In this document: positions 1 through 9,248 of the stretch, piece by piece
Numbering within the stretch: the stretch's first letter is position 1
Layout of the letters: the number at the start of each line of letters is the position of its first letter
Assembly: GCA_963719055.1 (NCBI GenBank)
Contig: CAVRAU010000008.1
Span: forward strand, 310,001 to 374,000
DNA length: 64,000 nucleotides
From: CAXMQZ01 sp963719055
Lineage (GTDB): Bacteria > Acidobacteriota > Thermoanaerobaculia > Multivoradales > JAHEKO01
Direction: 5' to 3'
Translations under genes and position numbers: made by a program
Notes under the pieces: generated by a model
The model's input: the letters and a program-made list of their open reading frames with translations, nothing else
The model's database searches: none
What the model was told of the DNA's origin: nothing

Positions 1-1
1 G

Positions 2-397
2 AGACAAGGTCCCGACCCAGGGACCTATGACCTCCTGGGACTGGAGCCCCCGAGCTCCGCGCCGGTGACCCCCGACCTGGTGGACCGGCTGGTTCTACCC
101 ATGGTCGACGAAGCAGCACGGTGCCTGGCAGAGCGTATCGCGAGCAGTGCTGGGGACGTCGACCTGGCGATGATCATGGGAACCGGTTTTCCGCCCTTTC
201 GGGGTGGTCTCTGCCGATGGGCGGACCGCCAGGGCCTGGCGGAGCTGGTCACCATCCTCGAGGGTATGGCAACCGATTTTGGCGAACGCTTCCACCCCTC
301 AGCGGCATTGGTACGGGCCGACGGAGGCCGGCGGTCTGTACGCCTTGTTTGGCTGAATTTGAACGGCATCGATTTTGCTATAGCTAAGCCAGAGTGA
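2..397 (+). CDS. C-terminal part of 3-hydroxyacyl-CoA dehydrogenase / fatty-acid oxidation multifunctional enzyme (5' end outside window)
   Basis: The reading frame is open from base 2 and ends at TGA 395-397, so only about 131 C-terminal residues are present. The visible part resembles the second C-terminal helical domain of FadB/FadJ-type 3-hydroxyacyl-CoA dehydrogenases: an LPMVDEAARCLAERI segment followed by GTGFPPFRGGL and AD-x-x-G. In the family this enzyme does hydration and NAD-dependent oxidation in beta-oxidation. The hydratase and NAD-binding parts would lie upstream of the window, so whether this is a bifunctional or a single-domain enzyme cannot be told. Confidence 0.8.
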   Translation, partial: RQGPDPGTYDLLGLEPPSSAPVTPDLVDRLVLPMVDEAARCLAERIASSAGDVDLAMIMGTGFPPFRGGLCRWADRQGLAELVTILEGMATDFGERFHPSAALVRADGGRRSVRLVWLNLNGIDFAIAKPE

Positions 398-463
398 TTA
401 CAGTGGACTATTCTCCGTAGACAGACGAGTCCGACCGACTCGCAGCCTGAAGGAGTTCCCAAG

Positions 464-1571
464 ATGCGATTCAAGCCAGCTCTCATCGTGATTCTCGCTG
501 TATGGACCAGTGCCCTATCGGTGACTGCGCAAGAGCAGGAGGAGCCGGAAACGACCATCAAGGAGCGCCTCGAGGTGACAGAAGTGCTCTTGGATGTGGT
601 CGTCACCGACGGCGCCGGTAACATCATCATCGGTCTCCTACCGGAAGACTTCCTCATCCAGGACGCTGACCGGGAGGTGCCTGCCAAGACCGCCACCTTT
701 TACAGCAACCGGCAGTTCGTCCAATCGGGAATCTCTGCCGAGAAGACTCGGTGTCTCCGCTGACGACATCGTCTCGGATCGGTACTTCATCTTCTTCTTT
801 CACGACCAACGATTCGAAGATCCGGCGCTGACCGCCAATATCCTCGACGCCATCCGCTGGAGCAAGAATTGGGTCCGTTACGAGAGCCTCGCTAACGACT
901 GGATCGCGATTCTGAGTTACGACGCCAGCTTGAAGGTGCACCAGGACTTCACCAACAACAAAGAAGAGCTTCTCCGGGGTCTGGACAGTGTTGCCAAGTC
1001 CGCCAATCCGGGCAGCACCTGGCCCTCGCGCATCGAGGAAACCGAAGGGGCGAGCCTCCGAGCGTATCTGCCCCAAGGCAAGGATCTTCGCAAGCAGACA
1101 CGCAGAATTTACAGCGCTATCGATCTAGTGGCTGACGCCGCAGGCCATAGCGTCGGCCGCAAGAACCTGCTGCTCTTCAGTGTCGGTCTCGGCCAGGCGC
1201 GCACGAATCTCTACTCCGCACCGGACGTGCGCTATTGGCCACCGATGATGGAGTCGCTCAACGACAACAACGTGGCGGTCTACGCGATCTCCTGGATCAA
1301 GAACGCCGCCCTCGAAACGGAAGAACAGACAAACCTCAGTAACTCACTGAGCGCTCTGGCAGTCGACACCGGTGGTCGGTACTTCGGCAACTTCGTGAAC
1401 TTCAAGCAGCCGCTGACAACCATCAACGAGGACAACAACGGCTACTACCTGCTGAGCTATGACGCTGAGTACCCGGCTGGAAAAGAAGGCTTCCGCGAAG
1501 TGAAAGTCAGCGTCCAGAATCCGGACTTCGTCGTCCGGGCCCGCAAGGGTTACAAATTCGGCGACGATTAG
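464..1571 (+). CDS. VWFA-related secreted protein of the acidobacterial type, frame disrupted near base 745
   Basis: The ATG at 464 follows an AAGGAG ribosome site at 451-456 and opens with a signal peptide (Lys/Arg, then a hydrophobic stretch ending near SVTAQ). The following EVTEVLLDVVVTDGAG and LLPEDFLIQD segments, and further on YFIFFFHDQ, GRKNLLLFSVGLG, VYAISW, LAVDTGGRYF and YYLLSYD, are the layout of VWFA-related proteins that are greatly expanded in Acidobacteriota. The first frame stops at 761-763. Dropping one base near 745 joins AEK to LGVSADDIVSDR and gives about 368 residues. Function is unknown for the family; surface or periplasmic location is inferred. Confidence 0.75.
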
Positions 1572-1593
1572 AGGTTGTCTCGGCAGCCGCGAC

Positions 1594-2364
1594 TCAGGTG
1601 GCACCGTTGGGACCGACTTCCACCAGGATCACCGTGATGTTGTCGACCCCACCCTTCTCGTTGGCCAGACCCACCAATTGCCGGCAGTGATCCTCCAGGC
1701 TGCCTTCGGCAGTCAACAGGTCGCGGATCTCGTCGTCGGTCAACATGGTGGTCAAGCCGTCCGAGCAGATCAGGTACACGTCGCCTTCGTCGACAGGCAC
1801 CTCGCGCCGATCGACCTCGACCTGGTGATCTCCCCCCACGGCCCTGGTAACCACGCTCTTGAGCGGGTGGCTGCGAGCCTGCTCTGGTGAGAGATAGCCG
1901 GCTTTGACCTGTTCGTTGACCCAGGTGTGGTCTTCGGTCATCAACTCCAGGTCGCCCGCTCGGAGACGATAGGCACGACTGTCCCCCACATGCGCCAAAA
2001 AAACCGCTCCTTTGGCGGCGGCCAGTCCCACCACCGTGGTACCCATCCCAGCCAATGTCTGATCCTCTGCCACGGCGCCGACAACGGATCGATGCGCAGC
2101 GTGAATGGAGTACTCGAGCTCGACGCCGAGCGCAGGTTCGCCCGACTCGTCCAGACCTTCACCCATATCCCAACGCTGGAAGGCCTCATCCATGTGCTGG
2201 ACGATGGCCTCCACGGCGACCCTCGAGGCCACATCACCATGACCATGGCCGCCCATACCGTCGGCGACCAGGAACAGCCCCCGCTCCACATCGATGCGCA
2301 TCGAATCCTCGTTGTGAGCACGAGATCGACCGACGTCCGACAAGCCACAGGCATTCAGATGCAT
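1594..2364 (-). CDS. PP2C-family serine/threonine protein phosphatase
   Basis: About 256 residues, a single bacterial PP2C (Stp1/PrpC-like) catalytic domain with no membrane segment. Metal and active-site motifs are all present: NEDS (18-21), DGMGG (35-39), GDSR (127-130), SDGL (201-204) and GGVDN (238-242). Such enzymes remove phosphate from Ser/Thr targets of Hanks-type kinases, usually in the cytoplasm; no kinase gene is visible nearby. A GTG at 2382 would add six residues; the ATG at 2364 is preferred because it starts directly before the conserved fold. It lies 34 bases downstream of the DnaJ-type gene and converges with the VWFA gene. Confidence 0.88.
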   Translation of the reverse strand: MHLNACGLSDVGRSRAHNEDSMRIDVERGLFLVADGMGGHGHGDVASRVAVEAIVQHMDEAFQRWDMGEGLDESGEPALGVELEYSIHAAHRSVVGAVAEDQTLAGMGTTVVGLAAAKGAVFLAHVGDSRAYRLRAGDLELMTEDHTWVNEQVKAGYLSPEQARSHPLKSVVTRAVGGDHQVEVDRREVPVDEGDVYLICSDGLTTMLTDDEIRDLLTAEGSLEDHCRQLVGLANEKGGVDNITVILVEVGPNGAT

Positions 2365-2398
2365 GGTCAGCGAGTCTCCCACAAATGCGGGGCCGAGC

Positions 2399-3019
2399 CT
2401 AGCCCTTGGCCTTTCTCAAGTTCCTGATTGCTGTCCGAACCTCCCGGTCCTCACCGCCAAAGGTGAGCGCATCTGTGTAGTATTTCAGTGCCCGGTTGTT
2501 CATCCCTGCCAGAATCGCCATCTTCCCCGCTTGCTTCAGGTAGGCGGCGTTTGAGGACTCCAACTCACAGGCCTTCGAGGCTGCCGCCAACCCTTTGGAC
2601 AACCAACTCGTGCGCTGCGAATAGATCTGCGACAGGTAGTACCACGCTTGTGGATCCGAGCTGTCCTCCTGGGTAGCCTGCTCCAGATTCTTCATGGCTT
2701 CCTGGTAACGCTTCTTCCTGAAGGCCTCGACTCCGCGCTGCAGATAGACGCGCGCCGCCTGGGTTCGCACATCTTCAGTCGGCGACTTCGCCTGCACCTC
2801 GGTCTCCTTGTCATACTGCAGGCGTCGATTCGCGTCATGCAATACGTTGTAAGCCTGAGTGATCTTTTGAAAGTCCACCTCGGCCTGTTCCTTCTCCTCG
2901 TCGCCAAAGCGATCGGGGTGGCGGTCACGAGCCAGTTGCAGGAATCGATCCCGTATCTGCTTGGAAGTGGCGTTCCTCGGTACCCGGAGGATCTCGTAGT
3001 AGTCATCGGACTTCGTCAT
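2399..3019 (-). CDS. J-domain protein with C-terminal TPR-like repeats
   Basis: 206 residues. The N-terminal 65 residues form a J domain (DDYYEILRVPRNAT, HPD at 34-36, YDKE near its end), the part that stimulates the ATPase of Hsp70/DnaK. From about residue 85 the sequence looks like tetratricopeptide helices (AARVYLQRGVEAFRKKRY, NLEQATQEDSSDPQAWYYLSQ), so it lacks the Gly/Phe and zinc domains of DnaJ and is a specialised co-chaperone rather than DnaJ itself. It starts 13 bases after the corrected end of the upstream gene, so co-transcription with the RodZ-like group is likely. Client unknown. Confidence 0.85.
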   Translation of the reverse strand: MTKSDDYYEILRVPRNATSKQIRDRFLQLARDRHPDRFGDEEKEQAEVDFQKITQAYNVLHDANRRLQYDKETEVQAKSPTEDVRTQAARVYLQRGVEAFRKKRYQEAMKNLEQATQEDSSDPQAWYYLSQIYSQRTSWLSKGLAAASKACELESSNAAYLKQAGKMAILAGMNNRALKYYTDALTFGGEDREVRTAIRNLRKAKG

Positions 3020-3032
3020 CGTCCCAGCTCCA

Positions 3033-4071
3033 TCAAACTGCCTTGATTCTATACAACCGCGCCGCCGTATTTCTCACGGCCTCGGAAACATTGCGGTCAC
3101 GGGAGAGATTGCGCAGGTCCCGAGTCGACAGACGCGAGCGTCATCCGAACCGCCAAGCCGACCGAAGTCCGAGGGTTCTTGATCAAGGCGTGAACGATGT
3201 TGTACTTGCGATTCCACTGTCGGTTGTTGGCGATCATCGTCAGGATCTCTTCGGCCACCGATCGGTTCGAGGCGATCAACTCGATCTCCGACTCGGTCAA
3301 GGCGTTGCCGTTGAGAACCGCCACGGCCACCATCGTGCTCTTGTCCTTGACCAGGATGGCTCGCAGGGATCGCGGGGCACCGCGGGCCAGCTTCATCCTG
3401 ACAGGAACCGGCAGGGATCGAATCTGCGCCTCCGACAGTCCCGTGACTTCGTCCTTCTCGCCGGCGGCGGGTGTCTCCATGGCTTCGGCGATGGCGACTT
3501 CCATCTCCTCGTCGGTCACCTCGACCTCGACTTCTTCGGGCTCGTCCTCGACCATCGGTTCGGCGATCGGCTCGGCGCGCACCAGATGTTCGCGGAATTC
3601 GTCGATCCGTCGCTGGCAAAAGCGCGACAGGTCGGGATTCTCTTCCAACCGGTCGAGAATCGACGGTGCCTCCACGATGATGTCTTGTCTCAGGAGCAGA
3701 ATCTCCTGGAGCTCGGGCGACAGCTTGGGCGCCATGGAGGCCAGGACGTTCTCGGACACCAGACGATTGCGGAGAATGGCTTCGACCACGACCGGGTGTT
3801 CCATGCTGTCGCCAAAGAAGCCCATCAGCTGGGTGTCGTCACTGTTGGCCACCACATCGGCCGCGATCTTCGGATCGAGGCTTTCCAGGGAGCTGCGCGC
3901 CGCTGCCGCCAGCTCCGGGTCGTCCTGCTGGGTCAGAGCCAGTTGGATTGGCACCAGCTCCTGCGGCGGCAGCGGGAACAGCCCCTGGGCTACCAGCAAC
4001 TGTACCTCGCGGTTGTCGCCGGCAAGGATCTGATCGAAGACGGTCTGCCCTGGAGGGGACTCTGGACTCAC
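3033..4071 (-). CDS. Conserved helical-repeat protein of unknown function, frame disrupted near base 3130
   Basis: Starts at GTG 4071, overlapping the stop of the RodZ-like gene (GTGA), so it is probably translationally coupled. The as-read frame stops at 3097; removing one base near 3130 continues into LSTRDLRNLSRDRNV and ends at TGA 3033. That tail matches the end of the neighbouring protein at 5010-5750 (PLLKKQDLKGIEQDRR), which supports the repair. The protein is about 345 residues: repeated short alpha helices, an acidic Glu/Val-rich linker at about 170-205, then the shared C-terminal helical domain. No catalytic motif or membrane segment is visible; I do not recognise a named family. 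Confidence 0.6.
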
Positions 4072-4881
4072 GGTTCCTGCAGGCCTCGCGAAGAGTCGTC
4101 GGGCAACTCGATCACGATATCGCGCGCCACCGTGCCACCCGGGGCGGAGATGGGAAAGGACTCCCCGTTCACTTCCACCACCACAGCCTCGGGATCACCC
4201 AGAGTGAGCACGACTTGCTGCTGAGCCTCGAGCCGCAGCGATTCGCCTGGAACGTGGAGCTCACTTATCTGACGGTCCTCATCGATAATTGCCTCCACCC
4301 AGCACTCCCCGGTGAAGTCGATAGTGACGATGAGAGGCGAGGCCGGTGACCTGGGCTCGACGCTCCTCTTCGATCCTGGCTGGCGCGACCTGCACGGGGG
4401 GGGCGGCGATCGGCGGCGGTTCGGGAGCCGCCTCGGTTTCCGCTCGTTCCATGTAGTAGGCCAGGCCCGCGACCACACCCAGCAAAATCACCACCGCAAA
4501 GGTCAGCAGCAGGCCAGAGGTCTTCTCCAGTCGACCACTGCGCCGCTGACTGCCTCGAGGCTCGGGCTGATCCACCGGCTCGACATCCTCCTGGGCTGTC
4601 AAATACGAATTGACCACCTCATCGGGGTCGAGGCCGACATAGCGGGCGTATTCACGCAGAAACCCTTTGGCGAATACCGGTGCCGGCAAGACGTCGAATC
4701 GATCCTGCTCCAATGCCTCCAGGTACCGGATGCTGATCTTGGTGACATCGGCGATCTCCCGCAGACTGATCTCGCGCAGTTCGCGCTGTCGCCGCAACCA
4801 GGTACCAAAAGAAATGGTCTCGGCATCCGAGCCTGGCAGCCACATACGTTGGCGATTCGGCTGGTATTCGGTATCGGTCAT
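4068..4881 (-). CDS. RodZ-like membrane protein (HTH, one TM, DUF4115-like C-terminus), frame disrupted near base 4337
   Basis: Residues 24-95 form a Cro/C1-like helix-turn-helix (GTWLRRQRELREISLREIAD, YLEALEQDRFDVLPAPVFAKGFLR), typical of RodZ N-termini that bind MreB. A single membrane helix lies at about 122-143, followed by a Pro/Glu-rich linker. The as-read frame runs out at 4279, but the second frame to 4068 carries a DUF4115-like periplasmic domain (IVTIDFTGECWVEAIID, VNGESF). Deleting one base near 4337 joins QVTGLA to LIVTIDF. Role in cell shape is inferred from the family; no mre genes are in the window. A sigma-70-type promoter precedes it. Confidence 0.75.
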
Positions 4882-4950
4882 GAAGGGTGGGATCCAACTG
4901 GAGATCGAGTCTACTTGAATCGATACGATCTCGATCTCCGACGTTTCGCT

Positions 4951-4979
4951 ACTCTATTAGGGCCCCTCGGGAGCGTCAA
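4951..4979 (-). promoter_or_regulatory. Predicted sigma-70 promoter of the RodZ-like operon
   Basis: On the minus strand, TTGACG (4979-4974), a 17-base spacer and TAGAGT (4956-4951). Start of transcription would fall near 4944, about 63 bases before the ATG at 4881. It would drive the RodZ-like gene, the helical-repeat gene, the J-domain gene and possibly the phosphatase. Confidence 0.5.
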
Positions 4980-5009
4980 ATCCGCCGCTCGGGAGATGCC
5001 AGCGGTAAT

Positions 5010-5750
5010 TCAAGGCGGAGTGCGACCCAGAAGCACCGCGGCTCGGCGCCTGACCACCATGCTCAATCGCCGATCTTGCTCGATACCTTTCAAATCCTGT
5101 TTCTTCAAGAGAGGGAGCAAACTCAAAGCGGTCTGAGCCGGGGTCCGGCGGTTGCGAGCCAGGGAGACCCGAATGGGATAGCGCAGACCCCATCTGGGGT
5201 GTCTCGCGAGCAGGGATAGGACCTCTGGTTTGGCGGTCTCGCTGCTCACCAGGGGCAGTAAGGCACCTTCGGTCAAGCGAGGATTCTCGAGCAGCGCGGC
5301 GATGACTCTGGGCTCGCTGTCGTGCCGGAGTTGAGAAACCAGCAAAGGACCGGCGCGACGGGCAATGGCCACCTTCTCACCCGCACCGAGGCCCGATATC
5401 CGGTCCACGAGATGGCGCTCCGCCGCCCGCCGCAGCCTGGGGCGGACTCGGTTGTCGCCTATCAACTCCAAGAGATCCCGCCAGAACAGACCCGACACGA
5501 ACCTCAAGGCCCGGGCTTCGGGAGTCTGAGGATGTCTCGCCAGCTCCTTGCGGACCTCGTGAAACGCCAGCAGCCGGCGGTTCGCCAGCAACACCTCGAT
5601 GACCTGGCGGCTCAGATGGGGATTGCGAAAGAGCTGGCGTAACGCGATCGGTTCCAGCTCCTCCAGATGCGCGCCAACCAGCTCCCTCAGCTCCTCGGCA
5701 GCAGCCTCCCGTAGCCGTTTCTGCAGCTCCTCTGGACCCATCTCGTCCAT
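5010..5750 (-). CDS. Conserved helical-repeat protein of unknown function (paralogue of 3033-4071)
   Basis: 246 residues, rich in Leu, Arg and Ala, predicted almost entirely alpha-helical with HEAT-like repeats (LFRNPHLSRQVIEVLLANRRLL, ALLENPRLTEGALLPLVS). Its last 70 residues align with the corrected C-terminus of the protein at 3033-4071: LARHPRWGLRYPIRVSLARN against IANNRQWNRKYNIVHALIKN. The two therefore belong to one family and flank the RodZ-like gene. No catalytic residues, signal or membrane helix are seen. It is divergent from the GreA-domain gene, with 79 bases between the two start codons. Confidence 0.65.
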   Translation of the reverse strand: MDEMGPEELQKRLREAAAEELRELVGAHLEELEPIALRQLFRNPHLSRQVIEVLLANRRLLAFHEVRKELARHPQTPEARALRFVSGLFWRDLLELIGDNRVRPRLRRAAERHLVDRISGLGAGEKVAIARRAGPLLVSQLRHDSEPRVIAALLENPRLTEGALLPLVSSETAKPEVLSLLARHPRWGLRYPIRVSLARNRRTPAQTALSLLPLLKKQDLKGIEQDRRLSMVVRRRAAVLLGRTPP

Positions 5751-5812
5751 GCTCTCGATACTCTATCTCCAACTTCCGCTGGCAGTTCTCCCGACTCGAC
5801 CCGCCGGTGGAG

Positions 5813-5818
5813 TACAAT
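5813..5818 (+). promoter_or_regulatory. Possible -10 element of the GreA-domain gene
   Basis: TACAAT lies 11 bases before the ATG at 5830 with no convincing -35 box. If used, the transcript leader would be only about five bases. Confidence 0.3.
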
Positions 5819-5829
5819 CGCCCTTCGCC

Positions 5830-7908
5830 ATGGCTCGAATCGAAAAGGTAAGTCAGCTCCTGGCGGAGGACCGGCTGGGCGAGATCGAGGATCTCTGGCT
5901 CGCCAGGCTCTCCGAGAACCCAGAAGATGTCTCCTTCTTCCATGGTGCGGCACGGTTGCTGGCCACCGCTCAGGAGAAGGAAATGGCGACCTTTCTCTTG
6001 CAGCTCGCCGATGAGCAGCTGCGGGATGGGCAACTCTGGCAGGCTCGATTGGATCTCCTCGAGAAGTCCGGGCTGCTCTTCCTCGACCCGATCGGAGTCC
6101 ACTCCGCCGCGGTCTCCTCACTGACCGCTCTCTACTCCGAGTGCCCGAGCTTTGCTGCCCTGACCGAAAAAGTCGGATTACAGAGGGCCATCGAAGATAC
6201 ATCCAAGATCTGGACAAAAATCAAACGACTGCGCAGCCTCATGCAGTTCGAGAACGGCTCCTACGTCTGGATGAAGGACAAGGGTCCGGGTCGAGTGGTC
6301 GAGGTCAATCTCGAGCTCGAGAGCTTCAAGTTGGAGCTCAATGATCTGCCCGCGTTGCGTGTCGGGTTCGCCGCCGCCGCCAAGTTGCTGCAACCGCTGG
6401 ACGAGAATCACATCGAGAGACGCAAGCTGGAGGATCTCCAGGCACTCGTGGATCTCAAGGAGCAGCAGCCAGGCGAGCTTCTGCTCGCGGTTCTGCAGAG
6501 CCATGAGGATCCGATGACGGCCGCGGAGATTCGCAAGGCACTGACCGGAGTTGTCGCTGAATCCGAGTGGAACGGCTGGTGGACGGCGGCCAAGAAGCAC
6601 CCCCAGGTTCTGGCAACCACCGCCAAGAGCCGTCAGACGTATGGCTGGGCAGCCAGCGAGGACCACGCGCTGGAGGAACTCAGACAACGCTTTGCCGCCG
6701 CCGACCCCAGGGAAAAGCTGGAGATTCTGCGCAAGAATGCCGCTCGTGATGCGGCGCTCAAGCGCGACATGATCGCCGACCTGCAGGATCTTGCTCAACG
6801 TTCTCTGGAGGACGAGCCCGAGATTTCCCTGAAGATCTGGTACTCGTTGGACAAGCTCAACGCCACCGACGAGGTTCCCTGGTCTCCATCCACGATCGTC
6901 AAGGATAGTCCGGCACCTACCTCGCTGGCCACGTCTCTCGTCGATCGATCGATCCGCGAGCGCTTTTACGAGCTCTGCCTCGAGCTGCGATCCGACTGGG
7001 TCAAGATCTACCGTGAGGCCCTGGGCAGCGAGAAGGATCCCCGAGTCCTTTCGAAGCTCGCCGATCAACTGGGCCGGCACGAACCGGGGGAACTCGAGGC
7101 AGCTGTGGACGACATCCTGGGGCACGCGCGTCGACGACCCGCCGCCTTTGTGTGGCTGGCAGAGTCGGGCGACTCCTTGGCCACGCTGACAGAACGCAAC
7201 CCCTTGCGACTGATTCGCCAAATTCTGGACGCCCTGCATCAGACCGAGTTCTCGAAGCTCAAGAGTCGACTCCACAAGACCTTCGAAACCGGTGGCGGCG
7301 CCACGCACCTGTTTACCAAGCTCTCCGAAGAACAAGCCTCGCAGGCAGAGCAAGCTCTTCAGCGCGCACCCCTGGACGAGCACCTCAGGGATTCTCTGGT
7401 GCGGTATCTGCACGTTCGTTTCCCGGCTCTCGACGGCGACCGTCAGGCGCCTCTCTATGCGACCCGCGAGTCCATCGAGTCCCGCCGGCAAGAACTGCAA
7501 GCGCTCAAGCTGGAGGAGATCCCGGCCAACCGTCGGGCGATCGAGGTGGCGCGGGAGATGGGAGATCTGCGGGAGAACTTCGAATACAAGGCGGCCCGGC
7601 AGCGTCATGAGTATCTCAATGCCAGACTGGCTTCGTTACAGGGCGACCTGAATCGCGTCCAGCCTCTCGCGACCGACCGCGTGGACTTCTCCGAGGCCCG
7701 AGTGGGCTGCCGATTGGGTCTCCAGAACGCCGCCGGAGACACCCGCTCGGTGACGATCCTCGGCCCTTGGGAAAGCGACCCGGATCGTCATATCGTCTCC
7801 TACGACTCAGACCTGGGTCAGTCGCTGTTGGGTAAGAAGCTCGGAGAGTCCGTCCCCTTCGAGGATGAAACGTGGACCTTGAAGACCATCGAGCCCTGGC
7901 AGACCTAG
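5830..7908 (+). CDS. Large protein with C-terminal GreA-type transcription elongation domain
   Basis: The ATG at 5830 is chosen because the open frame upstream overlaps the divergent gene and the family-like sequence begins here; the protein is 692 residues. The first 540 residues are helical, with TPR-like stretches (FFHGAARLLATAQEKEMATFLLQL form) and no catalytic motif. The last 150 residues are a GreA/GreB domain: a coiled-coil start with the GDLRENFEYKAAR signature at about 578-590 and a C-terminal FKBP-like part. Gre factors bind the RNA polymerase secondary channel and stimulate transcript cleavage. Ordinary GreA is about 160 residues, so the N-terminal extension is the unusual part. 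Confidence 0.8.
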   Translation: MARIEKVSQLLAEDRLGEIEDLWLARLSENPEDVSFFHGAARLLATAQEKEMATFLLQLADEQLRDGQLWQARLDLLEKSGLLFLDPIGVHSAAVSSLTALYSECPSFAALTEKVGLQRAIEDTSKIWTKIKRLRSLMQFENGSYVWMKDKGPGRVVEVNLELESFKLELNDLPALRVGFAAAAKLLQPLDENHIERRKLEDLQALVDLKEQQPGELLLAVLQSHEDPMTAAEIRKALTGVVAESEWNGWWTAAKKHPQVLATTAKSRQTYGWAASEDHALEELRQRFAAADPREKLEILRKNAARDAALKRDMIADLQDLAQRSLEDEPEISLKIWYSLDKLNATDEVPWSPSTIVKDSPAPTSLATSLVDRSIRERFYELCLELRSDWVKIYREALGSEKDPRVLSKLADQLGRHEPGELEAAVDDILGHARRRPAAFVWLAESGDSLATLTERNPLRLIRQILDALHQTEFSKLKSRLHKTFETGGGATHLFTKLSEEQASQAEQALQRAPLDEHLRDSLVRYLHVRFPALDGDRQAPLYATRESIESRRQELQALKLEEIPANRRAIEVAREMGDLRENFEYKAARQRHEYLNARLASLQGDLNRVQPLATDRVDFSEARVGCRLGLQNAAGDTRSVTILGPWESDPDRHIVSYDSDLGQSLLGKKLGESVPFEDETWTLKTIEPWQT

Positions 7909-7915
7909 AACGGTC

Positions 7916-8575
7916 TCAGGGGGTGTCGAGTCGAATCTCCACTACCCTGTCCCCCATCATCAGCTGCACCCGGTCACCGAGGGCAGTGATCTCCTGCAAT
8001 TCAGGTGTGTCGGCCAACCATGCTGGCGCGCGGGGATCAGAGCTCGACATCGTTTCCGCCACAGTCTGGCCCTCCAGACCTTCCTCGATCCAGATTCCGG
8101 CCTCGAGGGTGAAGGCCCGTCCTGCGATCTGCCGCGAAGACCCCATTCCCTGACCTTCGACCGTGGCCGACTCGGTCACCTCGGACTCCAGGTGCACCGG
8201 GATTCGACCCGTCGCTTGGCGATGGAGTCCCCAAGACAGCATATAGATGATCACAATCAGCGCCACGACGATCGCAAAGATCGGTGCGACGGATGGCTGC
8301 AGGCTGAATCGCGAGACGCGCTGCTCAAGACGCTGGATCAGGGTCGGCTGACAGATTTCGAGAGAGGCCAGCCGATGAAGATGGGGCCCGAGATGCTGCG
8401 GCGGAGCCAGGCGTTCCAACGCCTGCAGGTTTTCCACCACCTTCTGCAGGCCTGAGAGTCTCTCACGACAGTCATCACACCTCTCCAGGTGCTCCTCGAC
8501 CTGACTTTGCTCCCGGCGACCGAGCTCGCGATCGAGATAGGTGGACAGAATCTCCACGTCGGGGTGGACGGTCAT
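7916..8575 (-). CDS. Anti-sigma factor with zinc-finger (zf-HC2/ZAS-like) domain and one membrane helix
   Basis: 219 residues. The N-terminus has the anti-sigma zinc motif H-x3-C-x2-C at His29, Cys33 and Cys36 within VEEHLERCDDCRERL; a single membrane helix is at about 96-116 (APIFAIVVALIVIIYML), and about 100 residues follow outside the membrane. Such proteins hold a partner ECF sigma factor inactive until a signal is sensed. It starts four bases inside the end of the sigma gene (ATGA overlap), which fixes the pair. It converges with the GreA-domain gene, with seven bases between the stops. Confidence 0.85.
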   Translation of the reverse strand: MTVHPDVEILSTYLDRELGRREQSQVEEHLERCDDCRERLSGLQKVVENLQALERLAPPQHLGPHLHRLASLEICQPTLIQRLEQRVSRFSLQPSVAPIFAIVVALIVIIYMLSWGLHRQATGRIPVHLESEVTESATVEGQGMGSSRQIAGRAFTLEAGIWIEEGLEGQTVAETMSSSDPRAPAWLADTPELQEITALGDRVQLMMGDRVVEIRLDTP

Positions 8576-9156
8576 TCGGACACCTCCAAGAGGACCCTCA
8601 ACTTGTCGCGGCCACGGGCGATCCTGGACCGCACCGTCCCCAGGCGCAGGCCCAGAACCTGGGACATCTCCTCATAGGTCAGCCCTTCGATATCCCGCAG
8701 CAGGACCGCTTCTCGGTAGATGGTGGGTAGCTCGGCGAGGGCTTGGGCAATCCGACCCACCGCACCCCGAGCTATGGCCCTCTCCTCCGGGCTGCGGCGA
8801 CGATCCGGCAATCGCTCCAGCTTCTCTTCCGACTCGGGCAGCAGCCGGCTACGCCACGCACTCTGTTTCTTGTATCGACTTCGGCAGCAATTGACCGCCA
8901 CCCTGTAGACCCAGGTTTTGAGGCTCGAGCGGCCACGGAACCCGGACAGATGGCGGTGAATCTTGAGAAAGGTCTCCTGGCTGAGATCGGCGGCCTCCTC
9001 AGGCTCGCCGCTCAGCCGGAGCGCCAGGTTGAAGACCATCCCGCCGAACCGATCGTAGATCTCCTCGAAAGCGGTCTCATCGCCATAGCGGTGCCTCTGC
9101 GCTAGATCGAGATCAGCTTCCGGTCTCATGCTCTCTCTGACGGTGGCGGCATCCAT
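8572..9156 (-). CDS. ECF-family RNA polymerase sigma factor
   Basis: 194 residues with sigma region 2 (about 28-95: FEEIYDRFGGMVFNLALR, DLSQETFLKIHRH, SSLKTWVYRVAVN) and region 4 (about 135-188: ALAELPTIYREAVLLRDIEG, EEMSQVLGLRLGTVRSRIAR). This is the short RpoE/SigW layout without regions 1 and 3. It reads into the anti-sigma gene with a four-base overlap, so the two are co-produced. The promoter recognised is unknown; no obvious autoregulatory ECF promoter was found in the 92 bases upstream. Confidence 0.9.
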   Translation of the reverse strand: MDAATVRESMRPEADLDLAQRHRYGDETAFEEIYDRFGGMVFNLALRLSGEPEEAADLSQETFLKIHRHLSGFRGRSSLKTWVYRVAVNCCRSRYKKQSAWRSRLLPESEEKLERLPDRRRSPEERAIARGAVGRIAQALAELPTIYREAVLLRDIEGLTYEEMSQVLGLRLGTVRSRIARGRDKLRVLLEVSE

Positions 9157-9248
9157 CTCGTGGTCCCGATCGCTCCCAGACGACCGGTAGTCCTCTACTA
9201 AATGGGACCCCCCGAGGATCGAGAAAGTTCCCGCGCCCCGAGGATTCG

